Shown: piece after piece, positions 29,949 to 40,829 of the stretch
Layout: every line of letters starts with the position of its first letter
Position numbering within the stretch: position 1 is the stretch's first letter
Assembly: GCA_029959085.1 (NCBI GenBank)
Contig: JARWIR010000016.1
Coordinates: forward strand, 20,035,499 to 20,099,498
DNA: 64,000 nucleotides
Reading direction: 5' to 3'
DNA from: Nemophila menziesii
Lineage: Eukaryota; Streptophyta; Magnoliopsida; Boraginales; Hydrophyllaceae
Notes under the pieces: model-generated
What the model saw: the letters and a program-made list of their open reading frames with translations, nothing else
Database searches by the model: none
What the model was told of the DNA's origin: nothing
Program-made: the position numbers and the translations under genes

Positions 29949-32900
29949 TAGGGCTGAGCAAGAAAATGGGTTTGGGTAATTTGGGTAAAAAAGGGGATAA
30001 AAAAAAGGGGATTTTGGGTATTTTTAACATTGGCCCAATGTTAACTTGGGCCTAACATTTGAGAAGCTAGACCCGTCCTAAATACCACGGGCCTCTCTTT
30101 GGCTTCTTACCACTCGGGTTGGACCCGACCAACCCGACACTGTTCATCAATAAAAAAAAAAAAAAATATACTTAACATGCAAATCTTATCCGAACCTTTC
30201 ATTTCTTTCCCTTCTCAGCTTGGCTCCTACGCTGCTTTTCTCCTTCTCTCTTCTGAAACACGAAAAAGGCGAACCCTAAGCCATCAAATCTCTATCTTCT
30301 CTGCCGATTTCTGTATGTTAGATGCCTATATCTTGTACTATATTATTATTCTTCTTCTCTTCTCTGCCGATTTCTGGGTCAACATTAAATGAAGCCGCGT
30401 TTGGTTGTTGGATTCGAGAGCTTGCATTTAATGTGGCCTGAAAAAACCCTCTTTGAGGTCTGATGTAGCCGTTGTTGATTGATTCAGTAACGTGTTGCCT
30501 TATTCTCATTCGATTAGCCATGGGTTTTTGGCTATATATTGGGGCTTTTTCAGATCGAGAAAAGCCACACCATTCAAAGGTATATCTAAACCCTCTTCTC
30601 AATTTTTTTCTATTTCATTTTCTGTTAATTGTTTAACCCTATATTAATTTGTTTCAATTTTTTTTTGTCACAGATACGAATCACTTTCAAAGTCTTTAGG
30701 TAATAATTTAATTAATTTTATGGTGTTTGTATTGTCTATTAGTGTTCTTGTGATGTTAATTAATTTTTTGGTTTTGTTTTTGTTCACAGGATATACGCAA
30801 TTTATTTTCTAAATCATTCTTAATTTTCTGAGGTGGGTAAAAATTTATTTCTTTTTGATTTTACTAAGTTCTTTCTTTTTATTGCCTTCTGATGTAATTA
30901 AATTCTCATTTTTTATTGCAGATGGTTGAAATAGAACCTGTTCTTGACATTGCCATTGATGTGGATGATGTTAATCAACCCACTGAAGGTACTCAACCCC
31001 CACCTCTTTCTCAGGAAACTACCATTGTTCCCCCTATCAAAAAAAGGAAAACTGTGACCTCGGCTAACTGTTGGGATCATTTTCATAAACTTTGGGTAAA
31101 TGGCCTTAGGTATGGTGTTTGTAATTATTGTGATAAAAGATATGCTGCTAGTTCTGATAATCATGGGACTAATAACCTAAACAAACACATGAACCCTTTA
31201 CGTGCTAATCGTTGTCCAAAATATCCTTTTAATGTTGTTGAAACTGGGCAGTCTACTTTAGGTTTTGCACCCAAAGGGGAGGGGGTTATGGAATCTTATG
31301 TTTTTACACAAGAAAATGCTAGAAATGCCCTCGCTGAGATGGTAATATTAGATTAAATTCCATTTTGTGTTGTTGAAGGTGTCGGTTTTAAAAATTTATG
31401 TTATCGTATGCAACCACTTTTTAAAATCCCATCTAGATGGACTGTTGCACGAGACATTGCAAAAATTTTTACTCAACAAAAAACACTTTTGAAAACTCGT
31501 TTGAGGGGAAAAAGAATTAATCTTACCACTGATACTTGGACTTCAATTCAGAATTTAAACTATATGGTTGTTACTGCACATTTTATTGACGATAATTGGG
31601 TTTTAAGAAAACGTATAATTAGTTTTTCTATGATTGAGGATCATAAGGGGGAAACTGTGGGTTTAAAAACTCAATCAGTTTTACAAGATTGGGGGATTGA
31701 TAAAATTCTAACAATTACTGCCGATAATGCGAGTTCTAATAATGTAGCCGTTGATTATATAATCAATAAATCATTGCTTCCCAAACCACCAATTATATGC
31801 CAAAACAAATACTTGCATATTAGATGTTGTTGCCATATTCTAAACCTTATAGTCAAATCTGGTTTGAAAACTATTCGAAATGCCATTGTACGAATTCGAG
31901 ATGTAGTACGTTATGTTAGATCATCTCCTAGCCGGTTTTTATGCTTCAAACGTTATGTTATTCTAGCTAACATCTCTGCTACGAGTATTGTTTGTCTTGA
32001 TGTTGATACTAGGTGGAACTCAACCTATCTTATGCTAGATGGAGCCGAAAAATATGAGAAAGCCTTCAATGAAATGTTCAAAGAAAATAAAATGTTCACC
32101 GAGTATATAGAGGGTTTAGGCCATGGATTACCTACTGATATTGATTGGGATAATGCTCGTTTCTTGGTATCGTATCTTAAACTATTTTATGACGCTACTT
32201 TACGCTTCTCTGGTACAAAGTATATAACCTCAAATTTATACTTCGATGAGATCCTTATTTTGTATCGAGGAATGTATAATCTTGGCCCGGGAGATAACAC
32301 TATTTTAGATTTAATGGCTTCGAAAATGAAGGAAAAATTTGATAAGTATTGGGGTGTAAATGCTCAGATGAATATCTTACTCTACATGGCGGCTATACTT
32401 GACCCGAGAAAGAAGTTTGCTTATGTTAGATATTGGTTAGAATTTATGCATGGTACTATTCAAGTCAGCCCCTTAATTGAGGAAATCAGTAATGGATTAA
32501 AATCAGTGTTTGAAAGTTATTTTTCTATAGCAAATCCAATAATTGTGCGCACTGAACCAGTTGCATCAGAATCATCATCTTCCGCAACTAGCGATTCCCG
32601 AAAATTCTTTAGAGATCAATTCAAATTATTTCATGATTCAACACAAACTAAAAGTGGGAATACTGAGCTTGACAAATACCTTTCGGAAGCTATTGAAGGC
32701 GATGATGATGATCATTTTGATGCCCTGGTCTGGTGGAGGGGAAATTCTCAACGTTTTCCTGTTTTATCTTTAATGGCCCGTAACATATTATCTGTTCCTA
32801 TTTCAACTGTTGCATCTGAGTCCTCGTTTAGTACTGGTGGAAGAGTTCTTGATAGTTTCAGGAGCTCTTTACACCCAAACACTGTGGAGGCACTAATATG

Positions 32901-33919
32901 TACACAAAACTGGTTGCGCGAGTCTTTATCAGTAGAAGCCGCCATGGATAGAGTAGAAGAACTTGAGGCTGAATTTGGTAATATTTACTTGTGTATTTAC
33001 TAACATTCTGACTTGTGTATTTACTTGTGTATTTTAGGTGCATTTGACATTACACCACCTGGAAATGTTGGATAAAATAGCCTAAGGAACAAATTATTTT
33101 GGGTAAGCTAAACCCTTACCTTGTTATCATTGTGTTTTATATAAACTTGTAATGGTAGCCGCCTATTGTAGTGAGTTGCCTACTTGTTTAAAACACAATC
33201 AGGTGATGAGGTGTAGTTGGTTTTCCGGGAATCCCGTGCTATTTTCCAACTATATCTGAGGCCGATGAAAGTGTTTATAACACGAGGCCTATGATGATCT
33301 ACTCAATTATAAGCTATTACAAGCCTGTGATGACACTGTTCTGAGGCTTAAGGGTTAAACCTTAATATGTTTAACTTATATAACTTACTGATATATTTGA
33401 GAATGCTTTTTAGTAACAGGAAAATGGAATTTGAATGCTCCAGGAAGTTAGTGTGATGAATCTGAAGTTGAAGCTTTTGAATGTTGATTTTTATTGAATG
33501 TGTTGTAATATTTGTAATGAATTTGATTGTGTTGTAATATTTTGGAAGAATATCATTAAGTTGTACCTTTTCTTTTGTGAATTTGAGTAATTCAAGGGGT
33601 TAAATTGCAATTTGTAATAGTTAAGTTGTAAGATTTTATGAATCTGGGGGTATTTTGTGAGTTAACTGAATTATATGGGAGAAATTTGCAATTTAAATTA
33701 ATTTTTTAGCTTTATATTATAATTGCATTTCATATTTACATGTTTAATTACCCTTGGGTAAACCCGGGTAAACCCGAGGGTAACCCGTGTTTGTGTAACC
33801 CGAGGGTAGGGTAAAATTTAACCATACCCTTACCCTTCACAAATCATGGACCCGGCTTTCTTACCCTACCCTTACCCTAGACCCCAACCCGGGGTAGACC
33901 CGGCCCGTGCTCACCCCTA
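29949..33919 (+). mobile_element. Complete hAT transposon with near-intact transposase
   Basis: 3,971 bp with 12-bp terminal inverted repeats TAGGGCTGAGCA (29949-29960) and TGCTCACCCCTA (33908-33919), one mismatch. A perfect 8-bp target duplication ATATCTAT flanks it (29941-29948 and 33920-33927). The paralogous locus at about 60439 keeps the empty site (GTGATATCTATCTTTT). Subterminal regions are dense in GGGTAA / TTACCC words (about 29970-30010 and 33750-33860), likely transposase-binding sites. The interior has one gene, with a probable 5' UTR intron. Confidence 0.95.
30922..33003 (+). pseudogene. hAT transposase (RICESLEEPER-like), one nonsense codon
   Basis: Cuts and pastes hAT elements. 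The start is the ATG at 30922, directly after a TTTTATTGCAG that looks like a splice acceptor of a 5' UTR intron. The N-terminal part has a BED-type zinc finger (about residues 45-95: WDHFHKLW, CNYCDKRYAA, NLNKHM). The central part has the RNase H-like core (TTDTWTSIQNLNYMVVTAHF, HIRCCCHILNLIVKSGL, DVDTRWNSTYLM). The C-terminal hAT dimerisation domain is complete (ELDKYLSEA, ALVWWRGNSQRFPVLSLMAR, STVASESSFSTGGR). One in-frame TAA at 31354-31356 splits the gene where relatives have an acidic residue in 'ILD-x-x-PF'. Both halves are in the same frame (694 codons including the TAA, before the final stop). Otherwise it seems intact. Confidence 0.93.
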
Positions 33920-33927
33920 ATATCTAT

Positions 33928-35613
33928 CTTTTAATTTCCAACAATTTTACGTCGGAAATTGACTTCCTTAATTGTCAAATTTTAGTGAAATTCATTGGAA
34001 AAACAGAAAATTCATTGAATTGCATGGAATAAGATGGTTATCTCGAAAGTGTTAGGCGGAATGGGATCAGGTGCAACACATTTATGGAAAATTATGCAAA
34101 ACCCGAATTCATTAGCGGGAAAGGTTTTTAAAGGTGTTTACTACTCAAAACGATAATTTTTCGATGTAATATTATGACAGAGTAGATCATAGTCATGGGA
34201 AAGTATTCTTGAAGGGAGGAATCTGATTTTGTAAGAAGGAATCGTGTAGATTAGAAATGGTCAAACATAAATCATTTGGAATCGCATGGCTTAGGAGGGA
34301 ATGGAATATGGATCAGCCACCCAGTCAAATAGTGAAGTGGTATCAAAACTTATGAGAGAAGACAAAGATCTTTGTAATACATAACTTATGCGAGAAGACA
34401 AAGATCTTTGTAATACATAACTACTGGACACGGTATTCCCTGATCCAGTTAAGATAGAGATTACTAGAATGTCAATACTTCAAAGACATGAATAAGATAT
34501 GATCATATGGACACACTCGCGATTAGGAAAATACACGACTAAAACAGGATATGCAGCTCTCTCGAACAAAATGATAAACGGAAGGGCACAATCGTCAAAG
34601 AAAACGAAAGCTGTCAACCAAGGGATCTGGGATAAAATACGGAAATCTAATGTACCAACAAAAGTTGGAATTTTTGCACGGAAAGCATGCAAGAACGCCA
34701 TACCTACTCGGAGAAAAATCGAATAATGGAAATGTGTGATGATTATTGGTGTTATTGGTGCGAAGAGACAACAAAATCTATTAATCATCTTCTTCTTACA
34801 TGCCCGATATGCCGGAAAATCTGGGTTAGTTCCTCACTAAAAATCTGTGTAAGGGAAGATGTAACAAAGCATCTAAGGGACTAGATTATTACCATATCAC
34901 AAACATATGGGACAAGGGGAAGGGATGCATGTCGTGTACTTCATACTTCCTTCTAATGTTATGGAATATCTGGAAGACAAAATGAAAGCAGTACATGAGA
35001 ATAGAAACTTAAATATCGATAGTGTGATAAAAGGAACGAAACAGGGAATGTACTACTTGTTCAGAGGAGTCTGGATAGATATGGAAGTAGGGGGTTCAAC
35101 CGAGCCCATACACAAGAGTTGCGATGGCTAGAAGGCAAATATTATGATAGCATGTGATGCCACAATTCTAACATTAATGCTGAGCCAAAATGTATTGGTA
35201 TTTTGAAAATTGACAATAGGACGATGTGGTCGCATGCATGCTATGTGTCCTCGGTTGCAGAAGACGAAACGTGTGCGGTTCTCAAAGTGGTAGAAGATGC
35301 ATCAGATTGCAAGATGATTATTTTCTCGGATAATCTTGAAATTATTCAAGATATTAGGTCACCGTTAGTATTACGATTGTCAGTTCATCCATATCCGAAA
35401 AAAGAGAGGAAAGAAGGTAGAGGATATAAGCGACGAGTCTTTCCGTCATCTACCTAAATGTTTCAATGAAAAACCTGACCGGCTTGCGCGAAATGCTAGA
35501 CGCAAGGCCCGAGGGAGTTGAAGTCACCAACAAATGGAGACCATTTTTGAGATTACGAATAGGATAATGTGTTTGGCAAACTTTTATTAGTTCTGTATCT
35601 GTCAAAAAAAACT
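33928..35613 (+). pseudogene. LINE (non-LTR) 3' remnant: RT end, zf-RVT, RNase H
   Basis: The left part reads VLGGMGSGATHLWKIMQNPN and GKVFKGVYYS, typical of the plant LINE reverse transcriptase C-terminal region. 34499-34726 encodes GKYTTKTGYAAL and WDKIRKSNVPTKVGIFARKAC, the zf-RVT domain, followed in another frame by CYWCEETTKSINHLLLTCP. 35203-35457 and the frame after it hold RNase H pieces (AVLKVVEDASDCKMIIFSDNLEII; FRHLPKCFNEKPDRLARNARR). Many stops and frameshifts show age. It ends in a CTGTCAAAAAAAAC tail near 35613. A paralogous copy at the same relative place is at 60456-61636. Confidence 0.8.
34345..34428. repeat. 39-bp tandem duplication in the LINE remnant
   Basis: Two copies of AACTTATGMGAGAAGACAAA with the following GATCTTTGTAATACAT stand side by side. 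The paralogous LINE at 60890 has a single copy, so it arose after the array duplicated. Confidence 0.8.
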
Positions 35614-35778
35614 TAATTTCTTTTTTTTTTGTTGCTGATCTTGCTTGAAAATTGAAGTCTTTGTATTAAAAAATTTATGCTAAAAATATAAAAATTGTCA
35701 TTGTTAAGTTATACTTTTTCGAAAATATTGTTTTAGATCATTTTATTATTAGATATTTCATAAGTTATGAAGATAATA
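35614..35778 (+). other. Array-unit backbone after the LINE
   Basis: Collinear with 61637-61790 and partly with 5440-5480 (GATCTTGCTTGAAAA..GAAGTCTTTGTAT). No gene. It shows that the LINE, the Mutator-like elements and the peptide gene share one ancestral unit. Confidence 0.65.
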
Positions 35779-36047
35779 GAGAAAATGTCCATTAAATCAT
35801 GATTAGGAAAATCTATATCCAAAAGTTAACATGTTATTTTTTTTCCCAATTAGATTATCCAGTTTTCCATTTAAATAAAAAATATATTATCATTTTACTT
35901 TCTTACTTTTTTTATTGTTATTAACTAATAATAGAGATATTTGTTAAAAAAAACCTAATAAAATTGCCTAATTGTTAAATAAAGCTTTCAATAATTTATT
36001 TTATAAAAAAATGCCTAATAAAATAATTCCCTTTTATATTTTTTATA

Positions 36048-36431
36048 GAGCAAATTCCATTTTTGGGCCATTACCTATGGCCTAAAAATATTTTTAGGCC
36101 AAACTTTTCAAAAGTCACATTTTTAGGCCAAACGTATTCAAAACGCCCATTTTTAGGCCATTTCACTAATTTCATAAGATATTTTATTGATTCTAAGGAC
36201 AATTTAGGCATTTTAAATAAGCTATATGTTTATTTGGCCGCATCACAAACTAGAAACTCGGTCTAAAGTGTCCAAATTGTCCTTAAAATCAATGAAATAT
36301 CTCATGAAATTAGTGAAATGGCCTAAAAATGGGCGTTTTGAATACGTTTGGCCTAAAAATGTGACATTTGAAACGTTTGGCCTAAAAATGTTTTTAGACC
36401 GTAGGTAATGGCCTAAAAATGGGATTTCCTC
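36048..36431. mobile_element. Mutator-type MITE with perfect 9-bp duplication
   Basis: 384 bp with long inverted arms: GAGCAAATTCCATTTTT at the left, and the reverse complement of the right end GAGGAAATCCCATTTTT. The arms carry repeated TTTTAGGCCA / TGGCCTAAAA words and run almost to the centre. The target duplication TTTTTTATA is perfect (36039-36047, 36432-36440). GAG-type termini and a 9-bp duplication are Mutator hallmarks. It has no coding capacity. It is inserted in an AGGCATTT-type end of the foldback region within M1. Confidence 0.9.
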
Positions 36432-36499
36432 TTTTTTATACCTTTACTACCTTTATTATTAAATATATTATTTTTAATACAATATTTATTTTTAAATAT

Positions 36500-37125
36500 T
36501 AAACAAATAAAAGGGTACTTCCACCACCACCACTACCATGTATTTAACCACCATTACAGCTACCACAACCACAACCACCACCACCTCAACCACCACAACC
36601 ACTACCACCACCACCACCACCTACTGATTCCATTATACACGCGCGCGTCCGTGAATTTTTTTAAATTCGTCATAACTAATTCTAAAAAAATCAGAAAAAT
36701 AATAAATTTGCATTTTTGGAAAAAGCAAATTAATATTGACGTCTGTGATTTTTTTCTCTATTTTTTTAATTTTATATATATTTTTAATTTTTTTTCCGCA
36801 GACACAGAATTCACTGTTTAAAACATGAAGAATAGTGAATTTTCTTTTCACAATCATGAAATTCACTGTGAAAAATAAAATTAAAAAAATTGAAAAAATT
36901 TAAAAGAATAAAAAAAACCATCGACGTAAATATTAATTGTTTTATCCAAAAATGCAATTTTTTTTATTTTTCTGATTTTTTTAGAATAGTCATGACGATT
37001 TTAAAAAAAATTCACGGCTACGCGTGTGTGTAATAAAATTACTAGTAGGTAATGGTGCTGGTGGTAGGGTGATAGTGGTGTTACAGGGTGGTGGTGGTGG
37101 TGGTGGTGGTGGTGGTGGTGATGGT
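36500..37125. repeat. Foldback element FB2 with CCACCA/TGGTGG arms
   Basis: Left arm: CCACCA microsatellite (36519-36630) and ACACGCGCGCGTCCGTGAAT. Right arm: AAATTCACGGCTACGCGTGT near 37011 and a TGGTGG microsatellite to 37120. The centre near 36800-36870 is a repeated GAATTCACTGTTTAAAACAT / ATGAAATTCACTG mirror. Same family as FB1 and FB3. Confidence 0.75.
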
Positions 37126-37129
37126 TTAA

Positions 37130-37690
37130 TCGCAAATGGGATAGATCCATCTTAGTTTTACAATAGAGATGGTACACATCCCATCTCAGTAATTAATGAG
37201 TTCTTTTTTGTTTTAGTGTTTAATAATGTTGATGACTCGTACAATTTGATTTTTAATGTTATATAATGAACTAGAAACAATAATTTTCTTCATTTCAACT
37301 AATTTTTACTTCTCAAGTCATCAATATTCAAAGTAAATAAGTTATTTCTTATACAAACGTAAATTGTAGGGAATTGATCAGAAGAATAAGCAGCTAATAG
37401 CCTTAGGTTTCGAAGGCTTTGCAAACAAAATCGAAGTAAAAATAGTAAAACTGGACGGAATAATCCTATCAATCCCTCGACATACATGCATAACCCCACC
37501 AGGTCAAGGTTTTTTACCTCGCGAAACAGCACATCATCATCTCCAACACATTATACCTTTAATTAGTTTTACAATAGAGATTGGACAAATCTCATCTTAG
37601 TTATACAATAGAGATGGGACAAATCTCGTCTCAGGAATGAAGATGAGACAAATTCATCTCAATCTTAAAATTAGAGATGAGACAAAATCT
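37130..37690. repeat. Cluster of GAGATGRGACAAAT hairpin repeats in M1
   Basis: At least five imperfect hairpin units: about 37165 (GAGATGGTACACATCCCATC), 37576 (GAGATTGGACAAATCTCATC), 37611 (GAGATGGGACAAATCTCGTC), 37638 (GATGAGACAAATTCATC) and 37673 (GAGATGAGACAAAATCTCAT). Arms pair across a CAAA loop. Related units lie at 40070-40280 in M2. Confidence 0.75.
37366..37507 (+). other. Exon-like open stretch in M1 (captured?)
   Basis: After a possible splice acceptor (TTGTAG, 37365) an open frame of about 47 codons reads GIDQKNKQLIALGFEGFANK and KLDGIILSIPRHTCITPPGQ, up to the border with the hairpin repeats. The composition is protein-like and unlike its A/T-rich surroundings. I do not recognise the protein. 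The minus-strand frame over the same bases is a shadow. The second copy is at 43789-43930. Confidence 0.4.
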
Positions 37691-38139
37691 CATTTAAAAT
37701 AAATCAAAAATAAAAAAAATCAAAAAAATCATTAACGTAAATATTAATTTGTATCATCTTAAAATGTATTTTTTTGATTTTTTTGTTTTTTTAAAATTAC
37801 TTATGACGATTTAAAAATATCTTAGACGTGCGGGTGCGATGAAATTAGTAGTAGGTGGATTGTCACATTTATGATAATGTTTGATTTAAATTGAAATAAA
37901 TATATGATCAAAGACAACAACTATAATAAAGATATTATAGTAATCTTTTCATCTAAATTATTGTGTAATCTAAATGGGAAATTGGTTTGTTATTTTAATT
38001 TAAGAGGGCAATGATCCAAAATAATTTAGACATTAAAATATATTATATTTGAAATATTTAAATTATTTTTAAAAATTTGTTAAATAACTAACTGAATTAA
38101 TAAATGGGTCAATTATAGATTAATGCCTATTAAAAATCT

Positions 38140-38963
38140 TATTTAAAAAAATGCCTAGAATAAGATACTTTATAAAAAAATGCCCCATCCCAAACTACCC
38201 TTATAATTAACAATTAATAAAAAGAAAAAAACAAAACAAAAACTAATAAACACACGCGCGCGTCCGTGAATTTTTTTTAAAATCGTCGTAACAAATTTTA
38301 AAAAAATCAAAAAAATGAAAAATTTATATATTTTGATGAAGCAAATTAATATTTACATCTATGATTTTTTCGAGAATTTTTGAATTTTTTTATTTTTTTA
38401 TTTTTTTTGAATTTTTAAATTCGCAGACACGGAAATTCCATGTTTTAAACATGAAATAAGGAATTTGTTTTCCGCAGACACGAAATTCACTGTTTAAAAC
38501 ATGGAATTTCGTTTCTGCGGAAAAAAAAATCAAAAAAAATCAAGGAACTCAAAAAAATTTCAAAAAATCAAAAACAAAATCATAGACGTAAATATTAATT
38601 TGCTTTATCCAAAAATGCAAATTTTTTAATTTTCTGATTTTTTTTGAATTAGTTATGACGATTTTAAAAAAAATTCACGGACGCGCGCGTGTAATGATAT
38701 TAGTAGTAGGTGGCGGTGGTGGTGGTTGTGGTGATGGAGGTGGTGATGGTTGTGGTGGCTGTAGTGGTGGTGGTGGTTGTGATGGTGGAGGTGGTGATGG
38801 TTGTGGTGGTGGTGGTAGAAGTACCCTATTATTTGTTTAATATTTAAGAATAAAATAATATATTTAATAATAAGGATTGTATAGGTATAAAAGATATAAA
38901 GGATATATTTTCTATAAATAATTGTTCTATTAGGCATTTATCTCTAAATAAAAAAATTAAAGG
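38140..38963. repeat. Foldback element FB3
   Basis: The left end (AAAAATGCCTAGAAT) and right end (ATTAGGCATTTATCTCT) are inverted. The left arm has CACACGCGCGCGTCCGTGAA (38252) without a microsatellite. The right arm has TTCACGGACGCGCGCGTGTA (38673) followed by a TGGTGG microsatellite (38708-38820). The centre near 38425-38515 holds mirrored CGCAGACACGAAATTCACTG / ATGGAATTTCGTTTCTGCGG. The arms beside the centre share AATATTAATTTGCTTTATCC-type sequence. Confidence 0.75.
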
Positions 38964-39179
38964 CTTAAAAAAAGGGAAAATGCCCAATTAAATCATAGAT
39001 CACATTGTCTATGCCCAAATGTTGACAGGTGATTGATTCTTCCCAAATAAATTAGGTTGTTTCCCATTTAAATCAAATTTCTGTTATACAATTACATTGG
39101 TACCCTTCTAGTCAAAGTCTTCATTTAGTTGTCAAAGTCAGCATTTTTTTTTAATTTCTCTCAGCCGCCTGCCTTAAAT

Positions 39180-40092
39180 ACCCATTTCCTTCATTAATTC
39201 TAAACCCATTTACTTACAATAAAGATCTTCCACATTAATATATACCTTCCTTCATTAATTCATCACTAATAACTGCATTAATTTCCAATTGAAGAAGATT
39301 CACTCCATTAATACGATCGAGATTCACTCCATTAATATACTTGTTCGTCGCAGAGGAGATTTCTTCTTCAATTTTTTGTTTTTTATTCTGTAATTTCATT
39401 CGCTATCTTCAATTCTCCAGGTTCGTTATTCTCTATCTTCAGTTTTTCTGTTCTTCAATGTTTTTTCAATTCATAAATTTTACGAATTGCTAGGGTCCTG
39501 TGTTAGTTGATGTTAGTTTTTGCATATTTTAATATATTTAGCTGTTTGATTGGACATTTTATGTGTTTTTTGCTTTATTCATGTTTGATTCTTACCTGCT
39601 CTGTAATTTTTTGATCATGATTGTTTATTCATGTTTGATTCTTACCTGCGCTGCAACTTTTTGATCATGATTGTTTATTCATGTTTGATTCTTACCTGCG
39701 CTGCAATTTTTTTACTATGATTGTTTATTCATGATTTGCGCTGCAATTTTTTTTTTAATTTTTTGATTCTTACCTCAGTTTCTAGATTGATATGCGAGTT
39801 CCTTCTCTAGGTTTAGTGTTACTTAGTTTCAATCCTTTAATGTTTTCTTCAGTTTATAGATGGGTCGAATTTGTGTTTCAGTTTATTCATAGATGGGATT
39901 ATTGCTTTATTCGTGTTTTTGTGTGTTATTGTTTCCAGGTTTTGTATTATGGCATCAAATGCTATTGTTGAATTTAAATATGGTGATCAACTTGCTCTGT
40001 ATCCCTTTGACTTTTTCGATTCATTCCAGTCGATCAAGGATTATGTTATAGGCCGGTGGGACAAACCAGATATGGGACAAATCCCATCTTAA
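39180..40092 (+). pseudogene. Captured 5' end of an unknown host gene (in M2)
   Basis: The order is: a pyrimidine-rich probable 5' UTR (about 39230-39420), an intron with GT at 39421 and TTTCCAG ending at 39938, and an ATG at 39949. The frame reads MASNAIVEFKYGDQLALYPF then DFFDSFQSIKDYVIGRW before it runs into the hairpin repeat and stops at 40090-40092. The last ten residues are therefore translated repeat. The intron carries three copies of a TTTATTCATGTTTGATTCTT unit of about 60 bp (39575-39740). I cannot name the source gene. An identical copy is at 45591-46503. Confidence 0.5.
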
Positions 40093-40290
40093 ATTTTGTA
40101 CCTCGCGAAACAGCACATCACCATCGCCAACACATTATACCTTTAATTAGTTTTATAATAGAGATGGGACAAATCCCATCTTAGTTAAACAATAGAGATG
40201 AGACAAATCCCATTTCAGTATTAGAATGAAGATGAGACAAATTCATCATAATCTTAAAATTAGAGATGGGACAAAATCCATTTAAAAAAA
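40062..40290. repeat. Hairpin repeat cluster in M2
   Basis: Units at about 40069 (ATATGGGACAAATCCCATCT), 40161 (GAGATGGGA-CAAA-TCCCATCTT), 40195 (GAGATGAGACAAATCCCATT), 40230 (GATGAGACAAATTCATC) and 40262 (GAGATGGGACAAAATCCATT). It is the same word family as 37130-37690. Confidence 0.75.
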
Positions 40291-40829
40291 ATCGAAAAAT
40301 AAAAAAATTCAAAAATTCAAAAAAAAATCAAAAAAATCATGGACGTAGATATTATTTTGCCTCATCTAAAAATGTATTTTTTTAATTTTTTAGAATTAGT
40401 TATGATGATTTTAAAAAAATATCCCGGACGCATGCGTACGATGAAATTAGTAGTAGGTGGATTTTCACATCTATGATAATGTTTGATTTAAATGGGAATG
40501 TATATTTGGTCAAAGACAACAACTATGGTAGGGGTATTATTGTAATCTTTTCATTTAAATTAAGGTGTAATCTAAACGGGAAGTTGGTTTGTTGTTTTGA
40601 TTTAAGAGGGAATTAACCTTTAAAAAAATTAGAGACTTAATTAAAGAGACATTTATCTCTAATTACCCCTTAATAAAATATCCAAATATAAATTTTAAAA
40701 TTGTATAGTCTAAAAATAAAACACTATAAAAATGTTGCACAAAAATGATTTTAGCCATTCGTAATGTCCTATTTTTTTCTTTTCTTTTTTACTTGTTCAA
40801 GAAAAAATAATGTCCTATTTTTGGTATCT

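Larger units (their letters stand above)
35779..38017. mobile_element. Mutator-like element M1 with exon-like cargo
   Basis: The left end GAGAAAATGTCCATTAAATC and the right end ...AATTTAAGAGGGCAATGATCC are inverted and resemble both ends of M2. Flanking 9-mers AAGATAATA (35770-35778) and AAAATAATT (38018-38026) each differ by one base from the empty site AAGATAATT kept at 61787. That fits a 9-bp Mutator-type duplication. M1 holds a nested Mutator MITE (36048-36431), foldback FB2 and an open exon-like stretch (37366-37507). No transposase was found. The tandem duplication breakpoint (37329) lies inside M1. Confidence 0.55.
38974..40619. mobile_element. Mutator-like element M2 carrying a host gene 5' end
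   Basis: 1,646 bp with left end GGGAAAATGCCCAATTAAAT and a right end whose reverse complement begins AGGTTAATTCCCTCTTAAAT. A perfect 9-bp duplication TTAAAAAAA flanks it (38965-38973, 40620-40628); the sequence is A-rich, so chance cannot be excluded. The interior contains what looks like a promoter, 5' UTR, intron and first coding exon of a host gene. This is a Pack-MULE type arrangement. The right 500 bp are shared with M1 (37510-38017). No transposase. Confidence 0.6.

Noticed and set aside
37299..37532. 77-codon minus-strand frame (also 43728-43955)
   Set aside because: Shadow of the exon-like plus-strand stretch; the shared part ends at the duplication breakpoint, so it is not a conserved gene.
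38653..38937. His/Asn-rich minus-strand frame (and its copy at 45073-45348)
   Set aside because: Translated CCACCA/CATCACC microsatellite of FB3.
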